A DNA stretch of 64,000 nucleotides, taken from Curtobacterium luteum. GTDB taxonomy: Bacteria > Actinomycetota > Actinomycetes > Actinomycetales > Microbacteriaceae. Under the pieces are notes generated by a model that was given only the letters and a program-made list of their open reading frames with translations, did no database searches and was not told the origin of the DNA. Of the stretch, positions 28,418 through 36,973 are shown in pieces. Location: the NCBI RefSeq assembly GCF_014646995.1, contig NZ_BMOI01000001.1, positions 1-64,000 on the forward strand, read 5' to 3'. A program made the position numbers and the translations under genes. The first letter of the stretch is position 1; every line of letters begins with the position of its first letter.

Positions 28418-29053
28418 ATGGAGGTCACCAAGCTCGAACACGCCTGTCAGGTGCTGACCCGCGATGGTGCACGGCTCGTCCTCGACCCGGGGAACTTCAC
28501 CCGTCCGGTCGACCTCACGGGCGTCCTCGGGATCGTCGTCACGCACGCGCACCCCGACCACGTCACGCCCGAGCAGGTCCGGCGGATCCTCGACGCGAAC
28601 CCCGACGCCGTCGTGATCGGCCCGGCCGGGGTCACCACCGCGCTCGCCGACGCCGGCATCCCGGTCGACGTCGTGACCGACGGCGACCAGCGCACGGTCG
28701 GGCCGTTCGGACTCGCCTTCCACGGCACACGTCACAACCTGATCCACTCGAGCATCCCGGTCATCGACAACACCGGAGTGCTGGTGGACGGTCGACTGTT
28801 CCACCCGGGCGACGCCTACACGGTGCCGCCGGTGCCCGTGGAGGTCCTCGCGACCCCCATCGGCGCGCCGTGGCTCAAGATCGGCGAACTGATGGACTGG
28901 GTCGCCGCCGTCGCCCCGCGGCGGGCGTACCCGATCCACGAGGCGACCCTGTCCGAGGTCGGCCTCGGCATGCACGTCGGCCGCCTCCGCGAGGTGGTCG
29001 AGCCCGGCGGCGAGGTCGTCGTCATCGCCCCCGGCGACACCGTCACCGTCTGA
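28418..29053 (+). CDS. Metallo-beta-lactamase-fold hydrolase (UlaG-like)
   Basis: A 211-residue cytosolic hydrolase with the zinc motif THAHPDH near residue 45, a glycine-rich strand and late ligands in LFHPGDAY and YPIHE. The early phrase KLEHACQVLTRDGARLVLDPG is typical of the UlaG-like MBL group. The substrate is unknown. It has its own leaderless promoter and is followed by a hybrid hairpin of the dispersed repeat family (29074-29098). Confidence 0.8.
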   Translation: MEVTKLEHACQVLTRDGARLVLDPGNFTRPVDLTGVLGIVVTHAHPDHVTPEQVRRILDANPDAVVIGPAGVTTALADAGIPVDVVTDGDQRTVGPFGLAFHGTRHNLIHSSIPVIDNTGVLVDGRLFHPGDAYTVPPVPVEVLATPIGAPWLKIGELMDWVAAVAPRRAYPIHEATLSEVGLGMHVGRLREVVEPGGEVVVIAPGDTVTV

Positions 29054-29073
29054 TCGACGCGCGCGGACGGGCG

Positions 29074-29100
29074 GACGGGAGGCGCGCCTCCAGGCCGTCA
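29074..29100. repeat. Hybrid copy of the two hairpin families
   Basis: GGACGGGAGGCGC runs directly into GCGCCTCCAGGCCGTC, joining a left arm of the GGACGGGAGGC family to a right arm of the GCCTGGAGGCGC family. It may terminate the hydrolase transcript. Confidence 0.6.
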
Positions 29101-29166
29101 CTCCGGTCGCGGCCGCGACGGGGTCGGCTCCGGTACGAACGGCACACCCGGGCGACACGCCTCGTT

Positions 29167-29195
29167 TTGGCGAGGAGCGGGCGCTGTGCCATACT
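29167..29195 (+). promoter_or_regulatory. Promoter of the tRNA-Glu pair
   Basis: TTGGCG (29167-29172), 17 bases, CATACT (29190-29195), about 17 bases before the first tRNA. Confidence 0.6.
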
Positions 29196-29212
29196 TGTCG
29201 AGTTGTCGGAAC

Positions 29213-29288
29213 GGCCCCATCGTACAGCGGCCTAGTACGTCGCCCTCTCACGGCGGTAACGCGGGTTCGAATCCCGCTGGGGTCACCA
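29213..29288 (+). tRNA. tRNA-Glu(CUC), copy 1
   Basis: Acceptor arms GGCCCCA/TGGGGTC, anticodon loop CTCTCAC with CTC, T arm GCGGG-TTCGAAT-CCCGC and encoded CCA. Identical over 76 bases to copy 2. Confidence 0.95.
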
Positions 29289-29345
29289 CAGGTGGCTCGC
29301 CTCCGAGTCCGACAACGTGTGTGTCCCGCTCCCGAGCGGGTCCAC

Positions 29346-29421
29346 GGCCCCATCGTACAGCGGCCTAGTACGTCGCCCTCTCACGGCGGTAACGCGGGTT
29401 CGAATCCCGCTGGGGTCACCA
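29346..29421 (+). tRNA. tRNA-Glu(CUC), copy 2
   Basis: An exact second copy, 57 bases behind the first and probably co-transcribed. Anticodon CTC reads GAG, the favoured Glu codon at this GC content. Confidence 0.95.
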
Positions 29422-29425
29422 CGGG

Positions 29426-29455
29426 ACGCCCCGCTCCAGCAGGAGCGGGGCGTTC
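29426..29455 (+). terminator. Terminator of the tRNA-Glu pair
   Basis: ACGCCCCGCTCC (29426-29437), loop AGCA, GGAGCGGGGCGT (29442-29453), then TTC. It separates the tRNAs from the reverse transcriptase gene. Confidence 0.8.
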
Positions 29456-29571
29456 GTCGTCCCCGGGGTCCCGCGTCCGCCGGGTGCAGGGATCCGTGGT
29501 CTCCCGGTCCGCGTCCGTGAGCGCCGGGGCGTTCGCCCTCCGCGGCCGACGCGACCGTCGGCGGTCTCGCG

Positions 29572-29577
29572 TACGGT
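29572..29577 (+). promoter_or_regulatory. -10 box of the reverse transcriptase gene
   Basis: TACGGT, six bases before GTG 29584; leaderless pattern, which would place the start of transcription at the start codon. Confidence 0.5.
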
Positions 29578-29583
29578 GATCCC

Positions 29584-31077
29584 GTGGAGTTCCCGGGGGA
29601 GGCGGATGACGCACGCGGTGCGTCGTCCTCTCCGGGGTCACCCCGGGGTACGCAGGACCAGCAGGACACCACGCCCCGAGCGGGCAGGCGCGCTCCGCGC
29701 GCGACGCCGCACGGAGGCACCGACGGGTCCCCCGGGAACGCCACGCCCCTCGACGCGATCGCCGTCGCCCTCGCGGACGGCTTCCTCGCCGCGGACGCCT
29801 GGGACCTCCCGACGCTCCGGGCAGCGGGCTTCGACGTCGTCGGGATCGAGCGTGTGATCGTCGGCGCTGCCGTGGCCGCCGCACTGGACGCGTTCCCACG
29901 ACCCCCGACCGACGCCCCCGGCTCGCTCGCCGCGGTGCTCGCCCGGACCCCGAGGCTGGTCTCCGAGCACGGGCGTCGCACCCGGCGACGGCCCGTCCGG
30001 GTGCTCGCACGCCCCGTCGCCCCGGTCCACGCTGCTCGGCACGTCGAGGGGCCGTTGCTCGTCGACACGCTGCCGGAACTCGCACGGGCGCTCGACCTCA
30101 CGGTGGGTCGGCTCCTCTGGCTGGCGGACACGAAGGGGTGGAACCGCCACGCCGACCCCGACGGACCGCTGCACCACTACCGGCACACGTGGACGGTCCG
30201 GCCCGGGCGCACGCCCCGGCTGCTCGAGGCCCCGATGCACCTGCTCCGCCGGGCGCAGCGCACCGTCCTCGACGAGCTGCTGACGACCCTACCGGTGCAC
30301 GACGCGGCCCACGGGTTCGTGCCGGGTCGGAGCATCGTGACGAGTGCGGCCCGGCACGTCGGGACCGAGGTCGTCGTGACGATGGACCTCACCTCGTTCT
30401 TCGCCACGGTGCGGGCGCCGAGCGTCTACGGCGTGTTCCGGAACGCCGGGTTCGCGGAGCCGGTGGCGCACGTGCTCACCGGGCTCTGCGTGCACGAGGT
30501 CCCGCCGCACGTCCTGCGCGCGATGCCCGGCGGCGGAGGTGGGTCCCTCGACGAGCGGGTCGCCCTCCGTCGGGCGCTGGCCGAGGCGCACCTGCCGCAG
30601 GGGGCGCCGACCTCACCGGCGCTCGCGAACCTGGCCCTGCGGCACCTCGATGCTCGGCTCACGGGCTGGGCCGCCGCGGCCGGAGCGACCTACACGCGGT
30701 ACGCCGACGACCTGACGTTCAGCGGGGGAGCGGCGCTGGCCGCCCGGGTCGACGCCTTCATCGCCGGGGTCGACCGGATCGTCCGCGACCAGGGGCACGA
30801 GGTGAACCCGCACAAGACCCGGGTCCGCCGGCGGGGTGTCCGGCAGGCGGTCACGGGCGTCGTCGTGAACGACCGACTGTCGCCCGGTCGCGCGGAGGTC
30901 GACCGACTCCACGCGATCCTGCACAACTGCGTCCGCCACGGGCCGGCGTCCCAGAACCGCGACGGTCACCCCGAGTTCCGGGCGCACCTGCTCGGCCGCA
31001 TCGGCTGGGTCGGCCAGACGCACCCCGCTCGGGCGGCGCGGCTGCGCGCGGAGTTCGACCGCATCGACTGGCGCTGA
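29584..31077 (+). CDS. Retron-type reverse transcriptase
   Basis: A 497-residue RNA-directed DNA polymerase. After an unassigned N-terminal part of about 175 residues come the retron-like lead-in (LARALDLTVGRLLWLADTKG, HHYRHTW), fingers motif AHGFVPGRSI, region X as SAARH (254-258, normally NAxxH), motif A MDLTSFF, motif B PQGAPTSPALANL, the catalytic YADD at 373-376 in YTRYADDLTFSGG, and region Y VTGVVVND (VTG 423-425). The X and Y marks and the order match retron RTs of the myxobacterial Mx162 kind. All catalytic aspartates are kept. No msr-msd or effector gene was recognised beside it. Expected product: an RNA-primed cDNA, possibly for phage defence. Confidence 0.85.
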   Translation: MEFPGEADDARGASSSPGSPRGTQDQQDTTPRAGRRAPRATPHGGTDGSPGNATPLDAIAVALADGFLAADAWDLPTLRAAGFDVVGIERVIVGAAVAAALDAFPRPPTDAPGSLAAVLARTPRLVSEHGRRTRRRPVRVLARPVAPVHAARHVEGPLLVDTLPELARALDLTVGRLLWLADTKGWNRHADPDGPLHHYRHTWTVRPGRTPRLLEAPMHLLRRAQRTVLDELLTTLPVHDAAHGFVPGRSIVTSAARHVGTEVVVTMDLTSFFATVRAPSVYGVFRNAGFAEPVAHVLTGLCVHEVPPHVLRAMPGGGGGSLDERVALRRALAEAHLPQGAPTSPALANLALRHLDARLTGWAAAAGATYTRYADDLTFSGGAALAARVDAFIAGVDRIVRDQGHEVNPHKTRVRRRGVRQAVTGVVVNDRLSPGRAEVDRLHAILHNCVRHGPASQNRDGHPEFRAHLLGRIGWVGQTHPARAARLRAEFDRIDWR

Positions 31078-31179
31078 CGCCGCGCCCACGCCCGCCCCCG
31101 CTCCGCCTCGCGCCCACCGCCCATGCCCGGAGGTGGAACGATCGTTCTTCCCCCGTTCGCGGTTCCGTCTACAGCGAAG

Positions 31180-31198
31180 TGAGGTTAGCCTTACCTAA
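31180..31198. promoter_or_regulatory. DtxR/IdeR-type iron box of the siderophore operon
   Basis: TGAGGTTAGCCTTACCTAA matches the 19-base iron-box consensus at 17 positions. It ends one base before the GTG of desA, so the iron-bound repressor would cover the core promoter. Confidence 0.85.
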
Positions 31199-31199
31199 C

Positions 31200-32702
31200 G
31201 TGAACAGCGTTACACCACAGCTCGAAATCCTGGACACCGACCGAGCCGAGCGGTACCGCGACCTCGTGGGTGCGGCCGTCGCGCACACCGCTGACCGGTT
31301 CGCCGCCGTGACCACCCCCACGACCGACACCCCCGCGGCGACCCTGCGGGCACGCGTCGAGTCGATCGACCTCGACGCCCCGCTCCACAGCGCCGAGGCC
31401 GCCGTGGACGAGGTCGACGGACTCTTCAGCGCCGAGGCCGTCTGGTTCCACCACCCCGCGTCGCTCGCCCACCTCAACTGCCCGGTGGCGCTCCCCGCGG
31501 TCGCCGCCGAGGCCGTGCTCGCCGCCGTGAACCCCTCGGTCGACACGTGGGACCAGTCGCGCATCGGCACCGAGATCGAACGCCGTGTGGTCCGCTGGGC
31601 GACCGAGACGATCGGGTTCGCGGACGGCGACGGGGTCTTCACCTCCGGCGGGTCGCAGTCGAACCTGCACGCGCTGCTGCTCGCCCGGCAGGCCGCGACC
31701 CTCCGCGGTCCGGCGTCCGGTCGACGTGGCCGTCCCTCGCTCGACGACCTCGTCGTGTTCGCCACGGCGTCGAGCCACTTCAGCGTCCGGAAGTCGGCGA
31801 TGGTCCTCGGGCTGCCGGAGCACGCCGTCGTGGACGTCGCCACGGACGCCGCCGGCCGGATGCGCCCGGACGCCCTCGCCCACGCGATCGCGGACGCCCG
31901 CCGCGAGGGACGGACCCCGATGGCCGTCATCGCGACCGCGGGCACGACCGACCGCGGCTGCATCGACCCGCTCGAGCCGATCGCCGACGTGTGCGACCTC
32001 GAGGGGGCCTGGCTCCACGTCGACGCGGCCTACGGGTGCGGCCTGCTGGTGTCGCCGACCAGACGACACCTCCTGGACGGCGTCGAGCGGGCCCGCAGCG
32101 TGACGGCGGACTTCCACAAGTCGTTCTTCCAGCCGGTGTCGTCCAGCGCGCTGCTCGTCCGGGTGCCGGAGGACCTCGGGCTCGCGGCCTGGCACGCCGA
32201 CTACCTCAACCCCGAGGACGCCGAGGAGCCGAACCAGGTCGACAAGTCGCTGCAGACGACCCGCCGGTTGGACGCGCTGAAGCTCTGGGCGAGCCTCCGG
32301 GCGAGCGGTGCGGAGGCCATCGGACGCGCGTTCGACACGGTGATCGACGTCGCTGGCCGGGTGCACGAGCACGTCCGTCGGCACCCTGAGCTGGTGCTCG
32401 TCGCGCCGACGGACCTGAGCACGGTGCTGTTCCGCTGGCAGCCGGACGACGTGAGCGACGACGACGCGGACGCCCTCGTCGCGCCGCTCCGAGCGGCGCT
32501 GCTCGCCGAGGGCCGGGTACTCATCGCGAAGACCGTGATCGACGGTCGGCCCTGCAACAAGCTGACGCTGCTCAACCCAGGGGCGACCGAGGACCAGGTC
32601 GTCGCGGCGCTCGGGCACGTCGCCGCGACGGCCCGACGACTGCACGTCGAGCGGCAGCGCAGCGCACGGCACGCCACCGAGACGACGGGAGCACGGCGAT
32701 GA
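31200..32702 (+). CDS. desA: PLP-dependent decarboxylase, first step of hydroxamate siderophore synthesis
   Basis: A 500-residue group II decarboxylase that would turn lysine (or a near relative) into cadaverine, the diamine of desferrioxamines. Seen: FTSGGSQSNLHALLLA (phosphate-binding region), VIATAGTTDRGCIDP, HVDAAYGCG and the PLP lysine K307 in ADFHKSFFQP. Length fits DesA and diaminobutyrate decarboxylases. GTG 31200 directly follows the iron box with no ribosome site, so the message may be leaderless. The next gene overlaps by four bases. Preference for lysine over diaminobutyrate rests on the context. Confidence 0.85.
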   Translation: MNSVTPQLEILDTDRAERYRDLVGAAVAHTADRFAAVTTPTTDTPAATLRARVESIDLDAPLHSAEAAVDEVDGLFSAEAVWFHHPASLAHLNCPVALPAVAAEAVLAAVNPSVDTWDQSRIGTEIERRVVRWATETIGFADGDGVFTSGGSQSNLHALLLARQAATLRGPASGRRGRPSLDDLVVFATASSHFSVRKSAMVLGLPEHAVVDVATDAAGRMRPDALAHAIADARREGRTPMAVIATAGTTDRGCIDPLEPIADVCDLEGAWLHVDAAYGCGLLVSPTRRHLLDGVERARSVTADFHKSFFQPVSSSALLVRVPEDLGLAAWHADYLNPEDAEEPNQVDKSLQTTRRLDALKLWASLRASGAEAIGRAFDTVIDVAGRVHEHVRRHPELVLVAPTDLSTVLFRWQPDDVSDDDADALVAPLRAALLAEGRVLIAKTVIDGRPCNKLTLLNPGATEDQVVAALGHVAATARRLHVERQRSARHATETTGARR

Positions 32703-34141
32703 GCACGAGCACGAGCACGAGCACGATCGGCACCGCCACCGGCACCGCCACCGCCACCGCCACGGTGCACGACCTCATCGGCATCGGCATCGGGCCGTTC
32801 AACCTCGGCCTCGCCTGCCTCACGGAACCGCTCGACGACCTCGACGCGGTGTTCCTCGACCAGGCCGACGGCTTCGCCTGGCACCACGGCATGATGCTCG
32901 ACGACGCGACGATCCAGGTCCCGTTCCTGGCGGACCTCGTGACCATGGCCGACCCGACGTCGCCGTTCTCGTTCCTCGCATGGCTCAAGGAGACCGGACG
33001 GCTCTACCCGTTCTACATCCGCGAGGACTTCCACCCCCTGCGCGTGGAGTACGACGCCTACTGCCGATGGGCGGCCGACCGCCTCGGGACGCTCCGGTGG
33101 GGCCGTCGGGTCGTCGCCGTCGAGCACGACGACGGCACCGACCTCTTCACGGTGCACGCCGAGACCGCTGACGGGCCGGAGCGGTACCGGGCGCGCCACG
33201 TCGTGCTCGGCATCGGCACCGAGCCGGCCGTGCCCGACGCGCTCCGCGGACTCGAGGGGCCGGTCGTCCACTCCGCCGGGTACCTCGACGCCCGCGACGC
33301 GCTCCGCGACGCCGAGTCGATCGCGGTGATCGGCAGCGGGCAGTCCGCGGCCGAGGTCTACCGCGACCTGCTCGAGGGCATCCGGGACGGCGGGTACCGC
33401 CTCGACTGGATCACCCGGTCGCCGCGGTTCTTCCCGATGGAGGACACCAAGCTCACGCTCGAGATGACGAGCCCTGAGTACACCGACCACTTCCACGCCC
33501 TGCCGCGCGAGGTCCGTGACCGCCTCGGCCGCGAGCAGCGCGGGCTCTACAAGGGCATCAGCGCCGACCTCGTCGACGAGGTGTACGACACCCTCTACCG
33601 GATCAGCGCGCGGGGCCCCGTCCCGACGACCCTCCGCACCGACACCAGTGTCGTCGCCGCCGAGTGGTCGCCCGACGCCGACCGCTACCGGCTCACCCTG
33701 CGGCACGGGCAGCTCGGCACCGAGGCGACCCACGAGGTCGCGCGGATCGTCCTCGCCACCGGGTACCGCCCGCGGACACCGGACTTCCTCGCCCCGGTCG
33801 AGCACCTCGTGGCACGCGACGACCGGGGGCGCTTCGCGGTCGGGCGCGACCTGGACGTGGACACCCTCGGCGGGCGGATCTGGGTGCAGAACGCCGAGGA
33901 GCACACGCACGGCCTCACGGCCCCCGACCTCGGGATGGGCGCGTGGCGGAACGCGTCGATCATCCGGTCCGTCACGGGGCGCGCCGTGTACGGCCTGGAG
34001 GAACGGATCGCCTTCCAGGAGTTCGGCCTGCCCGGCGGACGGTCGGTTCCCGACCCCGTGGCGAGCGCCGCCCCGACCGCCGCCCCGAGTGACGTCGTCG
34101 CGGCAGACCGTCGGACCGCCACCACCGAGGTGTCCGCGTGA
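32699..34141 (+). CDS. desB: Lysine/cadaverine N6-monooxygenase
   Basis: A 480-residue flavin-dependent N-hydroxylase of the SidA/IucD/PvdA family that makes N-hydroxy-cadaverine. Motifs: FAD site GIGIGPFNLGLA, substrate region WHHGMMLDDATIQVPFLADL, NADPH site IGSGQSAAEVY and the C-terminal LATGYRPRTP. The first 22 residues are a Ser/Thr and Ala/Thr repeat from short tandem DNA units and are probably not folded. ATGA overlap with desA, GTGA overlap with desCD. Confidence 0.9.
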   Translation: MSTSTSTSTIGTATGTATATATVHDLIGIGIGPFNLGLACLTEPLDDLDAVFLDQADGFAWHHGMMLDDATIQVPFLADLVTMADPTSPFSFLAWLKETGRLYPFYIREDFHPLRVEYDAYCRWAADRLGTLRWGRRVVAVEHDDGTDLFTVHAETADGPERYRARHVVLGIGTEPAVPDALRGLEGPVVHSAGYLDARDALRDAESIAVIGSGQSAAEVYRDLLEGIRDGGYRLDWITRSPRFFPMEDTKLTLEMTSPEYTDHFHALPREVRDRLGREQRGLYKGISADLVDEVYDTLYRISARGPVPTTLRTDTSVVAAEWSPDADRYRLTLRHGQLGTEATHEVARIVLATGYRPRTPDFLAPVEHLVARDDRGRFAVGRDLDVDTLGGRIWVQNAEEHTHGLTAPDLGMGAWRNASIIRSVTGRAVYGLEERIAFQEFGLPGGRSVPDPVASAAPTAAPSDVVAADRRTATTEVSA

Positions 34142-36474
34142 GCGCCCCGGTGACGGTCGCGGTCCCGTCGGGCCGGGCCACGGGCCTCCCGTCGGTGCAC
34201 CCCGTGGACCCGGGACGGGACGCCGCCGTCGTCCAGTCGTGGCTCGCCCACCCGGCGTCGTCCTGGTGGGGCATGCCTGACCACGACGTGGACGCGGTCC
34301 GCGCGTACCTCCGTGCGGTCGGCGACGACCCCGCCCAGCAGGGCTGGCTGCTCCGCCGCCACGGTGAGCCGATCGCCTACGCCGAGACGTACGACCCGGC
34401 CACCGTGCTGCTCACCGACGTGTGGGACGCCGAGCCCGGGGACGTCGGCATGCACCTGCTCGTCGCCCCGCCGCCGGCGGCCGGTGCGTCGGGCGGTGGC
34501 CGTGTGCACTGCCTGACGAGTGCGGTGATGCGGGCCGTCGTGGAGCACTGCCGGGACGTGCTCGGCGCTCGCCGCGTCGTCGTCGAGCCGGACGAGCGGA
34601 ACACGGCCGTGCAGCGGAAGAACGCCGAGGTCGGGTTCCGAGCGCTACGAGTGGTGGACGTGGACGGCAAGCGGGCGCTGCTGTCGGTCCTCGACACCGG
34701 GCGGATCGGGCGTCCCGACGACGACGGCCCCGCCGCGCACCTGCGGCCGGAGCACCTCGAGCCGGCCCAACGGCACCTGGTCGCGAAGGCGATCGCCGAG
34801 TTCACGCACGAGCGGCTCATCGCGCCCCGGGCCGACGGCGACGCGTGGGTCCTCGACGCCGGGGACTCGACCTACCGGTTCCGGGCCCGGGTGCACGCGC
34901 TCGAGCACTGGGCGCTCGACGAAGCATCCCTGACCCGGACACGCGCGGGGTCGCCCGTGCCGATCGACGCGCAGGACCTCGTGCTCGCCCTGCGTGCCGT
35001 GCTCGGCATCCCGGACGAACTCCTCGGCACCTACCTCGAGGAGATCGCCTCGACGCTGGCGAGCGCCGCGGCGAAGCACCGCCGGGGTGGTCCGTCCGCC
35101 GCGCAGCTCGCCCGGGGACGGTCCGACGGCGACGTCGTCGCGTCGTTCCAGGACGCCGAGGCCGCGATGACCGAGGGGCACCCGGCGTTCGTCGCCGCCA
35201 ACGGCCGGATCGGGTTCGGGCTCGACGAGTACCGTGCGTACGCCCCGGAGACGGGCGGACGGTTCCGCTACCGCTGGCTCGCCGCCCGCCGGGAGCACAC
35301 GCACCTCGCGCTCGCAGCCGACCGCACCGAGGCGCAGCACTGGGCCGCGGAGCTCGACGCGGCGACGGTCGCCGGCTTCCGCGCCACCCTCGAGCGCCGT
35401 GGTCTCGACCCCGCCGGGTACACGTGGTTCCCGGTGCACCCGTGGCAGTGGCAGCACCGGATCGCGGTCACCTTCGCGCCGGACCTCGGACGGCAGGACC
35501 TCGTCGACCTCGGCGAGGGGCCGGACGAACACCAGCCGCAGCAGTCGATCCGGACGGCGTTCAACCGCTCGCGACCGGCGCGGTCGTACGTGAAGACGGC
35601 GCTCGCCGTGCAGAACATGGGCTTCCTCCGGGGCATGTCGCCGGCGTACATGCGGGCGGCGCCGGCGGTGAACGACTGGGTCGCCGGGCTGGTCGAGGCG
35701 GACCCGGTGCTCGCCGACGCCGGGTTCGGCGTCCTGCGGGAGCACGCGTCGATCGGCTACACCGGCGACGCGTACCACCGGGTCGACGTCGTGTCGCCGC
35801 AGCGGAAGATGCTCGCCGCGCTCTGGCGGGAGAGCCCCGTGCCACGGCTCGCGCCGGGGGAGCGACCGATCACGATGGCCGCGCTCCTGCACCGGGACGC
35901 GCGCGGGCGGTCGGTCGCCGCCGCCCTCGTCGAGCAGTCCGGGCTCGACGCCGTGGTCTGGGTGCGGCGGTACCTCGCCGCCTACGTCCGGCCGGTCGTG
36001 CACTGCCTGACCGAGCACCAGCTGCTCTTCATGCCGCACGGCGAGAACCTCGTGCTCGTCCTCCGCGACGGCGTCGTGTCGCGGGTCTTCATGAAGGACA
36101 TCGGCGAGGAGGTCGTGGTCGTCGGTGACGTCGCCGTGCCCGCCGGGACCGAGCGGATCGTGCAGCCCGCGGACGACGACGAGGCCGCGCTCGGCGTGTT
36201 CACGGACGTGTTCGACGGCGTGCTCCGGTACCTCGCCGCGATCCTCGACGAGGACGGGGTGCTGCCGGCAGCGCAGTTCTGGCGGCTCGTCGGAGAGTGC
36301 GTGGACGGCTCCGTCGGGCGGACCCGGCCGATCGACTTCCGCGTGCCGGACTTCGAGCACTCGTGCCTCAACCGGCTGCAGCTCCGGAACACGGTGCAGA
36401 TGGTCGACCTCTCCGGCCAGACGGAGTCCCTGATCCGGGCGGGGCGGATGCCGAACCCGATCGGGCGGCGCTGA
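34138..36474 (+). CDS. Fused acyltransferase and NIS siderophore synthetase (DesC-DesD)
   Basis: A 778-residue fusion. Residues about 15-190 are a GNAT/IucB-like N-acyltransferase (GWLLRRHGEPIAYAETYD; RRVVVEPDERNTAVQRKNAEVGF). Residues about 210-778 are an IucA/IucC-type synthetase with HPAFVAANGRIGF, the nucleotide-binding HPWQWQH, RPARSYVKTALAVQNMGFLRG and a FhuF-like end (LMPHGENLVLVL). The two halves are separate genes desC and desD in Streptomyces. It would acylate hydroxycadaverine with succinyl- or acetyl-CoA and then join and close the units. GTG start coupled to desB. Confidence 0.88.
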   Translation: MSAPVTVAVPSGRATGLPSVHPVDPGRDAAVVQSWLAHPASSWWGMPDHDVDAVRAYLRAVGDDPAQQGWLLRRHGEPIAYAETYDPATVLLTDVWDAEPGDVGMHLLVAPPPAAGASGGGRVHCLTSAVMRAVVEHCRDVLGARRVVVEPDERNTAVQRKNAEVGFRALRVVDVDGKRALLSVLDTGRIGRPDDDGPAAHLRPEHLEPAQRHLVAKAIAEFTHERLIAPRADGDAWVLDAGDSTYRFRARVHALEHWALDEASLTRTRAGSPVPIDAQDLVLALRAVLGIPDELLGTYLEEIASTLASAAAKHRRGGPSAAQLARGRSDGDVVASFQDAEAAMTEGHPAFVAANGRIGFGLDEYRAYAPETGGRFRYRWLAARREHTHLALAADRTEAQHWAAELDAATVAGFRATLERRGLDPAGYTWFPVHPWQWQHRIAVTFAPDLGRQDLVDLGEGPDEHQPQQSIRTAFNRSRPARSYVKTALAVQNMGFLRGMSPAYMRAAPAVNDWVAGLVEADPVLADAGFGVLREHASIGYTGDAYHRVDVVSPQRKMLAALWRESPVPRLAPGERPITMAALLHRDARGRSVAAALVEQSGLDAVVWVRRYLAAYVRPVVHCLTEHQLLFMPHGENLVLVLRDGVVSRVFMKDIGEEVVVVGDVAVPAGTERIVQPADDDEAALGVFTDVFDGVLRYLAAILDEDGVLPAAQFWRLVGECVDGSVGRTRPIDFRVPDFEHSCLNRLQLRNTVQMVDLSGQTESLIRAGRMPNPIGRR

Positions 36475-36541
36475 CGGGCGGCGCGGCCGGGCCGCGCGGC
36501 GGGACGGTCCGCGGCGGGTGGCGCGGTCGGCGGGGCCCTGG

Positions 36542-36547
36542 CAGGGT
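36542..36547 (+). promoter_or_regulatory. -10-like box of ridA
   Basis: CAGGGT, six bases before ATG 36554; leaderless spacing, weak first base. Confidence 0.3.
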
Positions 36548-36553
36548 CGGTGC

Positions 36554-36961
36554 ATGCCCTCCGCCGTGCAGCTCATCAGGTCCGCAGCGCTCAGCGACGT
36601 CGCGGAGTACGCGTACGCCGCGACGGCACCGGCGGGGGCACGGCTCGTGTTCCTCGCCGGTGCCTGCCCCCTCGATGCGAGCGGTCGGACAGTGGCGGTC
36701 GGTGACCACGCCGGCCAGGCCGAGCAGTGCGTGGCGAACCTCCGGACAGCGCTCGCCGCGGCCGGCGCGACGCTCGACGACCTGATCAGCACCCGGGTCC
36801 TGGTCGCGTCGTCGCGGCAGGTCGACCTCGTCTCCGCGTGGGAGGTCGTCCGCCGGGCGATGGGGGACCACGACGTGCCGAGCACACTCCTCGGGGTCAC
36901 GGTGCTCGGGTACGACCATCAGCTGGTGGAGATCGAGGCCGTCGCCGCCGTCGTCGACTGA
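36554..36961 (+). CDS. RidA family enamine/imine deaminase
   Basis: A 135-residue member of the YjgF/YER057c/UK114 family that hydrolyses reactive enamine/imine by-products of PLP enzymes, plausible next to a PLP decarboxylase. It has YAYAATAPAGARLVFLAGACP, EQCVANLRTALAAAGATLDD and STRVLVAS. The start at 36554 gives the normal family length. It is 80 bases behind the siderophore operon and followed closely by a convergent gene. Confidence 0.85.
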   Translation: MPSAVQLIRSAALSDVAEYAYAATAPAGARLVFLAGACPLDASGRTVAVGDHAGQAEQCVANLRTALAAAGATLDDLISTRVLVASSRQVDLVSAWEVVRRAMGDHDVPSTLLGVTVLGYDHQLVEIEAVAAVVD

Positions 36962-36973
36962 ACGGACCGCGCG

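Noticed and set aside
29456-29571. A small msr-msd directly before the RT gene
   Set aside because: Only a six-base GGGATC/GATCCC pair and a GCCGACG/CGTCGGC hairpin are present; they lack retron architecture and the -10 box lies after them.
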